A stretch of DNA of 64,000 nt, taken from NCBI GenBank assembly GCA_949126835.1, contig OX421505.1, positions 8,502,587 to 8,566,586 of the forward strand. Direction: 5' to 3'. Below are positions 34,301 through 43,014 of this stretch, one piece after another. The DNA comes from Anisus vortex. Taxonomy: Eukaryota; Mollusca; Gastropoda; Planorbidae. Numbering within the stretch: position 1 is the first letter of the stretch; each line of letters opens with the position of its first letter. Both the position numbers and the translations under genes were made by a program. Under the pieces are notes generated by a model. It was not told the origin of the DNA. It searched no databases and was given only the letters and a program-made list of their open reading frames with translations.

Positions 34301-37300
34301 AATAGGTATGCTGCAATCGGTATCCGGTAATCGGTATCCTGTAAACGGTATCCTGTAATCGGTATTTTGTAATCGTTATCCTGTAATCGTTATCCTGTAA
34401 TCGTTATCCTGTAATCGTTATCCTGTAATCGGTATCATGTAATCGGTATCCTGTAATCGGTATCCTGTAATCGGTGTAATCGGTATCCTGTAATCGGTAT
34501 CCTGTGATCGGTATTATGTAATCGGTATCCTGTAATCGGTATTCTGTAATCGTATCCTGTAATTGTTATCCTGTAAACGGTAACTTGTAATTGCTATCAT
34601 GTAATCGGTATCATGTAATCAGTATATTGTAATCGGTATCCTGTAATTGGTATCCTCTAATCGGTATCCTGTAATCGGTATCCTGTAGACGGTATCCTGT
34701 AATCGGTATTTTGTAATCGTTATCCTGTAATCGTTATCCTGTAATCGTTATCCTGTAATCGTTATCCTGTAATCGGTATCATGTAATCGGTATCCTGTAA
34801 TCGGTATCATGTAATCGGTGTAATCGGTATCCTGTAATCGGTATCCTGTAATCGGTATTATGTAATCGGTATCCTGTAATCGGTATGCTGTAATCGGTAT
34901 CCTGTAATTGGTATCCTGTAAACGGTAACTTGTAATTGCTATCATGTAATCGGTATCATGTAATCAGTATCTTGTAATCGGTATCCTGTAATTGGTATCC
35001 TGTAATCGGTATCCTGTGATCGGTACACGACAGACGACGAGAAATGTGAATCTTCTAATGATCTGTTTTTCTTAAAACTTAGCAATAGTTATAGCTAGAG
35101 GTCAGCCTTTAAATATATCATCATCATCATCAATCCTATAACGGTTGTGGTCGTTGAGGGGGAGCGAATGGACACTTCAGCAGTCAACTTTCTCCACTTT
35201 TGCCTAACCTCAGCGGTCGTCAATAATTGAGTCAACTGCAACCCTGTCCAATACCTTACATTGCTTTAAATATTATTGTATACTTACGGCACATGGAAAG
35301 ACTCTGAATGGAATGGTGGCGTAATTCAGGTTAATGTAGTTAACATAGGCCATAGCAGTGTACTCGCCAGTCATCACGGCAAGGACACGTTTCAAGCCAT
35401 CTTCTGAAAAACAAGAATAACATGTACAAAAGATTACTTGTTACACAAAAGTTCGCCTGATTTTCTTTGACTATATGTTCGCCATATTTCCCAACTGTTG
35501 ATATTCAACTTATTAAGAATAGAAAATTAAGAAATTACTGAACAGTTAGAAAATTCTTGAGTTATTTCCTATTGAACCTTTGTATTACATTATAAGTTTA
35601 ATAATAAACTATAATAAGAAGAACCGCTTGTTCTATTTTTAGAACTTATATGTTCTTTTCCCGTGCACATCCAATAACGCTGTCTTAAATTACTTCTACG
35701 CTTCTGCATTTGCACCAGGGCCGGATTTAGACTTGATGGGGCCCTAAAGCTATTTGAGATATGGGGCCTTTTATAAGTCTCAAGATATTATATGTCAGTG
35801 CCAAATTTAATTTTTGGATACTTAGAGTCTTAGAGGGTTAAACTGAAAATCAATTAAGAATTATATAGATAGAGAAATAATTAATCTTAAATTTAAAATC
35901 ATTTTTATTTATAACAAACTTAAAAATGCAACAAAAAGTTATTTTTAAAGGCACAATTTACAAAGGCTTATTATCTAATCTCTTGACACATGTTATAAGG
36001 ATTCAGGAAATATATTAAACTAAAATATTTTCTTTCTTGTATTTGCCATTATCACCAAATGATAAACTGCGTAGTTTGTCAATTTCTATGCACAGGAGAC
36101 TGAGGGAACATAATTTATCTTGAGTCATTGTTGTTCTACTTTCATTTTGTATAATCTTCGGCTGAAAAAAACTTTATTTTTCCAGAGCAATTTGTAACCA
36201 TCATACCTAAACACAATCTCAACATTGCTTCTACATTATAGAATGCTGATTGGACAGGATCGTTAAATATTACCCAATACAGATCCTGATGTGTCAGACT
36301 ATCATGTTCCGCTGAACCATAGGCTTGACTATGTCTAACATATTGATGAAAATGTTTGATTTCTCCTACAAGATTCATGTCTTCGGGATATGTTTGGCAT
36401 AAAGCTCTAAATTCTTTACGAATCTATTCTTCTGTAGCTTCTAATTGTGTTAAGAAGGTAAGAATTAATTTTTTTTCTGCAGCATCATTGAATACTGAGG
36501 CCCACTGTGCCAGACTTGACTATAATGCATCCATCACAGGTATTCATGTTTTGATTCTGAACTTGTCTCATGACTCAAGGTTCTCTAAATCATCATCTTC
36601 ATCATCACTGATATGTCTTCTTCTATATCTGCTTTTCTTTTAATCAACATCAGGCAATTTTTTCATCTCTTTTTCTTCAAAATGATAGAACGTATCACTG
36701 GACCCTTTAACAAAATCCGAAAGTGAAGCATACAGTTTCCTACATAAGCTTACATCTAGACTAATTTGGCGGGTTTTGCAGAGATTTACTAGTCTTGTGA
36801 AATTCATTCTGCAAGTAACTCCACAAATATAACATTAACAAAAATTCAAACTCCTCCATTTTATTCAAAATTTGTATGGCTTGATTACTTGTTTCGCCTT
36901 TCTCTGTAGTATCTATAAGCTGGTGCAATGCAGAAATTATTCCACCATAGCTATCAAGTATTGTACTTGTGGCCATTGAATGTGCTTCCCATCTAGTATT
37001 TCACAAAGACTTTGGAACTTTAAAATCATCTTTGAAGAATGACAACAGTAGGCCTAATGCCCATCTATGTGTAGATGATGAATATAAATTATATATTTGT
37101 GGAAAAATTCCAAAAACGTTTACTGCATCTTAACAACAGTAAACTGCTGCTTTACCAACACGATTCAGGGAATAACCAACAAATGGAATATACATATCAT
37201 ACTTGTTAATCTTCAATATTATTTCTTGCATACCCTTGTATTTGCCAGACATATTGGCAGCATTATCATATGACTGTTCTAGAAACTGACTAAAATATAT

Positions 37301-40300
37301 GTCACACTTATTTGTAAGGTAGTTCTGCACCATCGTAGCCATACTTTCCCCAGTGTGACTACTCATCTCTATGAAAGTTAGAAAACGTTCAATTGGGAGC
37401 CCATCATCTGGTGAGACATACCTCACAATAACAGTGAGCTGATCAATACAGGACTGATCTGAGGTGGAATCTACAGATAAACTAAAGTACTCTGCAGCTC
37501 ATCCAAGATGTGCCATAATTTGGATAGGGCCTACATTCATCACATATTGTTTTAGAAAGATAAGATGTGACACCTGATCGTTTATTCCCATTTTTTAAAA
37601 TATGGCTTGCAAGAAAAATATCAAATGTTGCTATAAGTTCAACTAATCCAATGAAATTGCCATTGTGAGGAAAACCAAATGTTCCCTTATCTCCTCTGAA
37701 AGGTAAACCAGGGTCAGCCATAGTAGGCCTAATTATGACTGCCATAACCCGTTCAAGAACATTTTTTCTGTAGCCTACTGCCATTTATTATTTATATATA
37801 TTATAATAATGCTGCATTATATTTAAGTATATATTACTATTGCCCACTCGAACCATTTTTTATTTGGGGGGCCCCTAAAATAGTGGGGGCCATAAGCTAT
37901 AGCGTGTTTAGCTTATAGGTAAATCCGGCCCTGATTTGCATTAAAGATTTCCGCAGTATACAGCTTTCGATTTTAATTTTTCATATTTCATTTAGAAAAA
38001 CATAGGGATTAAATAAAACGGAAGTGTACAGTACTAAATTTACAAAAGGAATTCTGAACAGAAGTCATTTCAGTCATCAAATAGCTGAAATATTAAAGCA
38101 AGCGATCCATCATATTATAGTCTTTGGTTTAATAAAACAAAATATTACTTTCTTAAATAGTGAAGTATTTTAGTAATGATATTTTATTTTATTATAAAAA
38201 AAGGGAGCATCACTTAAAGTTCCATCTTTGTAGCCGTTAATCCATGTTTAATGTTGTCTCATGTGTGGACTTGTGTATCATGCGTGCACTTGCTGAATGT
38301 AACATTATCAAGTCTGTTGTGAAACTTATTGAAATACTGATATTCCCTCCCCCTGTTTTTGTAAGCTTTGAAAAAAAATGGACTCACTGATTTAATTACT
38401 TATGCTTAATTATCAGAAAGAGACTATGTGAAAATGTTTGAGCATGCCAAATACGGCTGGACGTAGGATGCAGAAATATACTTAAAACAAAATCATTCGA
38501 TTAAAAAACAGAAAAAGAAATATTAAATGTAACACCAACCTTTGCTACAGTCAGGGGCGAAGCCACAGAGGGTGGAGGGGAGGGGGGCTGATGGGGGAAT
38601 TTGTGAAACATCTTTTTTTTTCAACAGTTTTTTTTTATATGTACTAAATTCGCTAAATAATAGGTAAATGTATGCCACACGAAAGTTCAGCCCATTCCTG
38701 GAAAAAATTTCTGGCTTCGACCCTACAGTTTAAGTCTAGATATAGTTTCTAAAACTAAAGAACATAAACCAATTGATACTTTCTTGTCAAAATGTATTTA
38801 TTTTTTAGTATGTTTTTTTCTTACTTTTTTGAAAAAATTGGCAAACAAACAAAATTATTGTTTACTATTGACAAGTCTTAACGATTATGCATGCACAAAA
38901 GGTCGAAGAGAAAAACATTTCCAGTCTTTTATGAACATTTGCTTCAAAACATGTCTGTGTGCTGCGTTACTGGTTGTACGAAAAGATGAGCCATCTAGGG
39001 AACGGCACTATTCAACACAGTCACTCCTCAAAACTCCTAGTTTTGATGGACACAGAAAGAAGTACCTGGGAGTGAGCTCATTTGAGTCAGTGGCACCTTC
39101 TTTATGGAACAGTCTATCTCAGACACTAAGAGGATCTGGGACAAGAGAAACTTTAAAAAAGAACTGAAAGACCTTTCTCTTTGGCTAATACATCTGCCAC
39201 TGCAAATCACACCAAGAGGGCCCTAAATTAGAATGGATAGAAGCGCTATAAGAAATGCCCATTATTATCTTATCTTTAAATTTCATTTCATTTCCAAAAG
39301 ATGTTGCCAAAGAAAAATATGGATTGTGAATCTCAGATTTGAAAAGTCACCTATTTATAATCCCAAACTAATTGCTTGATGCAAAAGACTTTTTTTTTTT
39401 TCAACTACCTTTCTATTAACTTGCGCTGTCTGTCTGTTTGTCTGATTGTTTGCTTGTCTGGTTGCTTTTGCAAAACTTTGCATCGATTTTTCGACCACTT
39501 CCCGTCGAACAATCGAGTTGAAACTTGGGCAGCAAACTTGTGGTGACTAACAAGACATTCTTTTAAATTTTCAGTCAAAAAAACTTAATTATACTTTAAT
39601 CTATTATTTTGATTTTTTCGAAAATTTAACGGTTTGTTTTGGTTTCACGTTGAAAATGCCAGTCCAACGTTTTATGGTTTTTCGTTAAAAAAAGATGCGC
39701 TGAGATTATTTTTATGACGCTGTCATGATGTGACATTTATTATAGCGTCATAGTTTAGTACTTATAATTTAATGCTAGGAATATTTGTATGTAATTAGTT
39801 AGGCAGGGCGTAATTCTCATCCGTCCCTCCTCTTGTCCCTCCCCACCCGGGGGCCGAACTGGGACCATCCCATGTTTTCCGTTTGTGTCAACACGGACCT
39901 GGTCAAAGGGGAACAGCTCCCATCTATTCCTTTGTTCGTATACGGACCTAGCGTAGGTGCAATCAGACACTACTTCTTGTGGTTATCTGTTCCTTTGAGT
40001 TTGACCGCGTCACGCATGGCCCTATTAAGCGCCTTTGTCTAGGCGGACGGTAGGGTGTAGCGATACCGTACAGGTAGACCATTAGGTTTGTCTGCGGGCA
40101 ATAAGACTCGTTGGTGCCCGAAATATACACAGATAGGGGAAATGTGGTTAGAGGTGTGACCTGAGCGTTTGTAGATGCCGACCGAATAGGAGAAAAGACA
40201 AAAGGGACATAATAGAGGAGGTCAGTTGGACACGCCCCTGAGATAGTGGTGATTGACAGATGACTGGTCGATGAGTGGGCGTGCACTTTTGTACTGATTG

Positions 40301-42696
40301 GACCGGCGGTTGTAAATAGACACGAAGGACCGACCCTGACTACTATTGTATTCCTTTATATATATTGAATAGTCTTACGCTCACACAGAGACTCGGGAAG
40401 CCAGATTATTTATGACGTGTGACTGATTTTGGATTATCTTGAATACTGTGCTAATATCATTCTGTGTAGTATTATTTCTTATACTAATTCTTGTTCACTC
40501 TTTGGATATCTAACCTAAAGGTAGACTCTTCAGAATACAACTGTCATTTGGATTGATGTGTCTGATGATTTATATGTTGATATCTACATGTGATTACGTA
40601 TTAAACGTATGGTCTATTCACTTAAAGCTGGTAGTCTGTTTTCTTAATTCGTTTGTCATTGGCGTGATTGTGAGAAGAAGATACTGCCTCTGCTTAATAG
40701 ATAGTACGCAAATAAAAATATCGAGCGTTATCATGGAGAATTGCCTGGTCTTAAACATTGCCATCGACCTCTAGACCAACGAACCACGTGAGGAAGGGAA
40801 CTCAACGTCTGAGCACCACAGTCACGAGAGCATCGTACTGGCCAAACTATCCCGCATCATCACAGACGTCATCAAACTTTGCGCTCTAGCTTTGTGAATG
40901 AAGGGAACAAATTAATTCATGTTTACATTCGTGTCGTATTATAAAATTTGCGGGCAATGTTTTTGTTAAAGCCGTACAAGTGTTCAAGGAAATAAGTAAC
41001 CGATATTTTTTTTTTAAATAAGGAGAAGACGTAACATTAATTTGAACTTGAATGTGATGCCAATAAATAACAATATTAATTTCTTAAACGAAAGTAACAG
41101 AAAATAAAACAAGGAGATATTTTTGAGATTTGTGACATAGGCCTATATATTTTTCTGTACATATTTCATTTCCAGTAGTCAATCAATTATTTTATTACAT
41201 GATGGTAAACTTAGTTTACAAATCAAGGGAGTATAATAAAAACTTGTTTTTTATGGGTTAGTTTATTTGGTTTTTATGAATCTACGAATTGTGTTTTTCT
41301 AATAACCATGGACGCAACTCTTGACAAATTTATTTTATAAACAAAGCTACGTTTAACCCTTACAGTCCCGGTCGCGTATATAGTGGGGCTGAAGGTACGC
41401 TTGGGAAAGCAGGTCGGTACCGGAAGGGTTAACCTGTCTTTTCTGATACAAAACTATATGATTCAAAAATAATTTTAATCTTATTTTCTGTTTGTTTCCT
41501 AATCATTAATCCAACTTTTCATCTCTATCATTTCTTCACTTCCTCCTTAAATGTGCCCAATGAATCTTTAGAATAACTTTGCTATTGTTTTTGGCCTCAT
41601 ACACATCGGAACGCTTATAATATTGATCGGCTACTCCTACCAAATACAAACTTGGCACATAGACGTCAAGCCCGTGAAAAATATTTGTCCAAAGTTTAGG
41701 ACCCATTCACCCAAACAAATGCCTTTAAAACCATTTTTTTTTCTTTTCTCTTTACACTTTATGATGCGCAATGTTAAATCCTTATTGAAACCATCTGATC
41801 TACTTTTGAGTATTTTTTTTAAAATGCTTTTTGGATCTATTAACTGCGCTTTATAGTCTTCGTGGGTGTCAAATAATAAAGTCCTTAGGGGACACTTCCT
41901 CTTCGATATTAAAAGTTGTGATTTGGAGGATTCCAACAAAAAGTCCAATAGTTGTAATGAACTGCGCCGTGGCTAATAGTTGCTTAGAGCAGTCGTCGGT
42001 AACCTTCTCATAAAGCGTGCCAAACTAGAATTTCAAACGCATTCAGCGTGCCCAAGTAGAATTTCAAACGCATTCAGCGTGCCAAAGTATACTCGCTATC
42101 ATGCCCTTTTCTAGTGGAAGTGACGTGGCCTAATTGTCCCATAATATTATACTTTTGCGATTTCATTTCGGACACGTGTCTTCGATGGCTAAGTGGTTAC
42201 AGTATGGGACTGCCATGCAGGCGACCAGGGTTCGATTCTTCAGTTAGTCTAAACCTTTTTTTTTCCACAATTTTATTTATTTTATTAAATAATATTGTAA
42301 AAAAAAAAGATTGTAAATCTACAAAAAACAACGGGCAATTTAGATTTTTGTTACATAAGAGACTTACCTATTTTTTACCCGTTTACAATATTTATTTTAA
42401 TTACTTTCCCAAAAGTGTACAGTAAAAAATAGATTTACAGCTTTCTGTTTATTGTAGTTTAGAAAAGTTGTATGAGTAGCTTATACAGGACTGATTTATT
42501 TTTCCTAGGACAAAGCTTCCTTTTATTGTCGCAGACAATCGTGTTATGTATGATTGCTACTAAACACATCCCTCTAGTCAAACTTATTCGAAATAGACGT
42601 AAAACAATGTTCTTTTATTTTATCTTTACCTGGCGTTAATTGTGCTCCAATCAAAGAACAGAGAATGCCCAAGCAAACTAGATAAAACAACTTCAT
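25236..42696 (-). CDS. secreted protein of about 156 residues, four coding exons (possible CpcT/CpeT-like)
   Basis: Coding exons on the minus strand are 42696-42630, 35403-35288, 26161-26031 and 25392-25236. Introns have GT-AG ends and phases 1, 0 and 2, and each downstream exon opens in exactly the phase required. The product begins with a signal peptide (MKLFYLVCLGILCSLIGA), then EDGLKRVLAVMTGEYTAMA, IPFRVFPCA, SLIMEEYSFGSRFRAS, KEQWLDARQPSKL and SKDDANILL, and ends CCQNTVNSCHFA. The mature part has six cysteines, suited to disulfides. The early MTGEY and the following pattern recall the CpcT/CpeT family, whose animal members have no known function; this is a weak, motif-level guess. The introns total over 16 kb and hold most transposons of this region. 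The last acceptor (ATATAGTTAG) has a poor pyrimidine tract and is the least certain join. Confidence 0.7.
25560..25842 (+). mobile_element. LINE 3' end with TTATCTTA tail
   Basis: Non-coding copy of the element at 33404-33890: shared CAGACTACAATAGATGACT, CTTTTTCTTG, ATTGTGTGTGCGC and GGATCAATAAAG segments. It ends in a CTTATCTTATCTTA tail typical of some LINE families. Heavily 5'-truncated; it lies in the last intron (25393-26030) of the secreted-protein gene. Confidence 0.7.
26031..26161 (-). CDS. secreted-protein gene, third coding exon
   Basis: The acceptor TTTTTTTACAG is preceded by a long T run and the donor is CACG|GTAAGT. The 131-bp exon encodes YTSLIMEEYSFGSRFRAS, VVVAYESPARYQFEFF and RIKEQWLDA, entering in phase 0 and leaving in phase 2. 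All other frames are closed. Confidence 0.75.
26372..26735 (-). repeat. possible degraded LTR or LTR-like promoter unit
   Basis: Read on the minus strand it has TATAAATA (about 26717-26710), then AATAAA about 135 bases later (26578-26573), and ends GACCCAACA near 26372, an order expected of U3-R-U5. The 5' limit and any target duplication are not visible, so this is tentative. Confidence 0.35.
26775..27395 (+). repeat. 5' LTR of the second retrotransposon family
   Basis: A 621-bp LTR from TGTTACGAATATTAG to CAGTCCATAACA, repeated at 32501-33120. I count roughly a dozen substitutions or small indels between the two, so the insertion is clearly older than copies A and B. TTAG flanks both ends (26771-26774 and 33121-33124). 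Confidence 0.95.
27526..27531 (+). promoter_or_regulatory. conserved splice-donor-like GTAAGT upstream of gag, second family
   Basis: ACGTAAGTTGGAAATTTA lies 38 bases before the gag ATG and matches the box at 11878-11889 of copy B. See the leader of copy B for the proposed role. Confidence 0.5.
27569..28908 (+). pseudogene. gag of the second retrotransposon, broken by a frameshift and a stop
   Basis: Starts MEFIENPEEEVLKTS with a SAP-like helix (SIKKLKDIAEILKI). A one-base loss before 27803 shifts the frame. The next block (27805-28032) is a charged coiled coil with four 9-residue repeats of the form LDxxMEQKR. A TAG at 28030-28032 then interrupts. The third block (about 28033-28908) is the SCAN-like capsid (ESYRKRFRQYTMSSYQTHLD), followed by a knuckle of the form CTFCKRVGHSIEDC and a lysine-rich tail ending at TAA 28906-28908. 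In copy B the equivalent region continues without a stop into the protease, so this stop is probably a mutation, though a true gag terminator cannot be excluded. Confidence 0.85.
28927..30234 (+). pseudogene. protease and collapsed integrase of the second retrotransposon
   Basis: 435 codons in the same frame as the capsid block. The protease motif RDTGAS is near residue 79, followed by a region matching the copy B protease (GISVILANDLAKGRV). A lysine/glutamate-rich linker follows. The integrase is reduced by internal deletions: the HHCC zinc site and first catalytic aspartate are missing, PTDRGTNF keeps the second aspartate, and YPESQGA runs straight into VRGPLKLL so the catalytic glutamate is lost. 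The frame ends in unrelated residues. A remnant like the GPY region (YHLKMIKPYLL) is in another frame near 30225-30260. It cannot encode an active integrase. Confidence 0.85.
30363..32488 (+). other. non-coding tail of the second retrotransposon
   Basis: 2.1 kb between the last pol remnant and the polypurine tract with no frame over about 75 codons and no RT or RNase H motif on either strand. It takes the place that RT would occupy in an integrase-first element. Confidence 0.7.
32489..32500 (+). other. polypurine tract of the second retrotransposon
   Basis: GAAGGAGGGGGG directly before the 3' LTR. Confidence 0.8.
32501..33120 (+). repeat. 3' LTR of the second retrotransposon
   Basis: 620 bp, TGTTACGAATATCGG to CAGTCCATAACA, followed by TTAG (33121-33124), the target duplication. 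Confidence 0.95.
33404..33890 (+). mobile_element. LINE 3' fragment with ORF2 C-terminal remnant
   Basis: A frame at 33416-33727 contains KIDNILQDHARPVPDNYI and RSSRSGQLFSIREGT, resembling the last part of LINE ORF2 proteins after RT. The 3' untranslated part (CTTTTTCTTGTATTATAAA, GGGATCAATAAAGCATTC) is shared with 25560-25842. 5'-truncated; no RT core. Confidence 0.65.
33893..35029. repeat. 14-bp minisatellite (TCCTGTAATCGGTA)
   Basis: About 80 monomers. The left part (to about 34310) is strongly diverged and has TTGCAAT in place of CTGTAAT; the right part is homogeneous. A block containing GTAAACGGTAACTTGTAATT recurs at 34573 and 34918, showing a higher-order duplication of about 345 bp. 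Open frames on the minus strand here are repeat translations. Confidence 0.92.
35118..35250 (-). mobile_element. LINE 3' terminus with (GAT)n tail
   Basis: On the minus strand a segment with CGACCACAACCGTTATAGG ends in a GATGATGATGATGAT run, as do the 3' ends of many animal LINEs. The coding residue is too short to classify. Confidence 0.5.
35288..35403 (-). CDS. secreted-protein gene, second coding exon
   Basis: 116 bp between acceptor TTGTTTTTCAG and donor GCC|GTAAGT. Enters in phase 1 and leaves in phase 0. Encodes DGLKRVLAVMTGEYTAMA, YVNYINLN and ATIPFRVFPCA; the other frames contain stops or poor composition. Confidence 0.75.
35716..37933 (-). mobile_element. hAT-like DNA transposon, 2.2 kb, decayed
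   Basis: Termini CAGGGCCGGATTTA and TAAATCCGGCCCTG form a perfect 14-bp inverted repeat. Flanks are ATTTGCAC (35708-35715) and ATTTGCAT (37934-37941), an 8-bp target duplication with one mismatch, as expected of hAT. It lies within the dispersed repeat at 35610-38130 and in the intron between 35404 and 42629 of the secreted-protein gene. Confidence 0.92.
36761..37784 (-). pseudogene. hAT transposase remnant (DUF4371/ZMYM-like type)
   Basis: Three minus-strand pieces in order: 37784-37482 with GDKGTFGFPHNGNFIGLVEL (typical of the region before the catalytic core), 37426-37130 with ERFLTFIEMSSHTGE and EQSYDNAANMSGKYKGMQ (the QxYDxAxNMSGKxxG motif of these transposases), and 36976-36761 with the following helical region. 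They are separated by stops and frameshifts, and the C-terminal dimerisation region is not seen. Not functional. Confidence 0.85.
38552..38722. mobile_element. short hAT-like MITE (about 171 bp)
   Basis: Begins CAGGGGCGAAGCCACAGA and ends TCTGGCTTCGACC, an imperfect inverted repeat. CTACAGT occurs at both borders (38545-38551 and 38723-38729). No coding capacity. Confidence 0.55.
38930..39290 (+). mobile_element. LINE 3' fragment with ORF2 C-terminal remnant
   Basis: The plus-strand frame ending at 39167 contains RHYSTQSLLKTPSFDGHRKK and SFESVAPSLWNSLSQTLR, the pattern (F..AAPxLWNxLP) that closes many LINE ORF2 proteins. After the stop comes GAAGCGCTATAAGAAATGCC and a TTATTATCTTATC tail. 5'-truncated. 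Confidence 0.75.
39424..41270 (+). repeat. dispersed repeat (inverted second copy at 57835), split by a solo LTR
   Basis: 39424-39720 and 40865-41270 match the reverse complement of 57835-58315: AAACTTTGCATCGATTTTTC, GAAACTTGGGCAGCA, TTTTGGTTTCACGTTGAAAA, GACGTCATCAAACTTTGCGC and ATGATGGTAAACTTAGTTTA. Some words (GACGTCATCAAA, GCGCTGAGATTATTTTTATG) are shared with the array at 280-5395, so the families are related. Confidence 0.8.
39721..40864 (+). mobile_element. solo LTR of a third LTR retrotransposon (1144 bp)
   Basis: Begins TGTCATGATGTGAC and ends CGCATCATCACA; the tips are inverted repeats of TGTnATGATG. It is flanked by GACGC (39716-39720) and GACGT (40865-40869), a 5-bp duplication with one change. 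TTATATATA (about 40355) and AATAAA (about 40710) fit U3 and R positions. The copy at 57835-58315 shows the unoccupied site. Unrelated in sequence to the 674-bp LTR family. It has no internal region, so it probably arose by LTR-LTR recombination. Confidence 0.75.
41357..41428. mobile_element. 72-bp piggyBac-like MITE
   Basis: TTAA (41353-41356 and 41429-41432) borders a segment starting CCCTTACAGTCCCGG and ending GGTACCGGAAGGG. A second copy of 73 bp is at 49896. Ends and TTAA duplication fit piggyBac; no coding capacity. Confidence 0.75.
41990..42090. mobile_element. truncated hAT-like MITE end with 31-bp tandem repeats
   Basis: Starts CAGTCGTCGGTAACCTT, close to the terminus of the elements at 49029 and 61169. 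It continues into a 31-bp unit (AGCGTGCC...AGAATTTCAAACGCATTC) repeated about 2.3 times. The opposite end is not visible. Confidence 0.5.
42179..42245 (+). other. tRNA-like sequence, probably a SINE head or tRNA pseudogene
   Basis: Contains a box A (TGGCTAAGTGG) and box B (GGTTCGATTCT) of RNA polymerase III at tRNA-like spacing. The T-stem and acceptor stem do not pair well, so it is unlikely to be a working tRNA gene. Confidence 0.45.
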
Positions 42697-42708
42697 GTTG
42701 GTGGACAA
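42630..42708 (-). CDS. secreted-protein gene, start exon
   Basis: Acceptor CCCGTTCTAAACAG after a T run opens a 79-bp exon with 12 bases of 5' UTR. ATG at 42696 is followed by a 22-codon signal peptide (MKLFYLVCLGILCSLIGAQL) with a hydrophobic core and a probable cleavage after IGA. Donor CCAG|GTAAAG leaves phase 1. Confidence 0.75.
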
Positions 42709-43014
42709 CTGTTTAGAACGGGAAAAAAATGAAAATACATATATTAAATTTAGATTAGGCAATTCTGCCTCTATGAGCAATTTGAAAACTCGCTGAATTT
42801 CAATCCACTTTTTTTACCGATTACCAGTTTAAGTTTATTAGATTTTGAAGGGAGAAGGACAAACTTTTTTTTTATAAGTTAAATAACGTTTTTATCTTAT
42901 CTCCTTGAAATTGAATCTTTTTGCCTTAAAATTCTATGGATAAGTCCGAACAACAATTTTTCCCCTTGAATGTTTTCCAACCATATTATCAGTGCACTTA
43001 CAGTGTATACTCGA

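Larger units (their letters stand above)
35610..38130. repeat. dispersed repeat, split by a hAT element (second copy at 54175)
   Basis: 35610-35715 and 37934-38130 together match 54175-54545: ACCGCTTG(T/C)TCTATTTTTAGA, CCGTGC(A/G)CA, a TTTCCGC(A/T)GTATA-like segment, CTTTCGATTTTAAT and ATCAAATAGC. The copy at 54175 is uninterrupted at the place where the hAT element sits here. Family unknown. Confidence 0.75.

Noticed and set aside
34748..34945. Minus-strand frame of YRLQDTDY repeats, and the plus-strand SGLIMPNM frame at 44126-44317
   Set aside because: Translations of 14-bp and 24-bp minisatellites; no start context, no splice sites and no conservation signal.
33893..35029. CRISPR-like array (also at 43015-44960 and 56373-56729)
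   Set aside because: Repeats are directly abutting with no unique spacers, and the DNA is eukaryotic.
41637..41948. 103-codon minus-strand frame, with a nearby hydrophobic segment TTIGLFVGILQ in another frame
   Set aside because: No signal peptide, domain or splice phase that fits the neighbouring gene; left unannotated.
42179..42245. Functional tRNA gene
   Set aside because: Box A and B are present but acceptor and T stems do not pair; more likely a SINE head or pseudogene.
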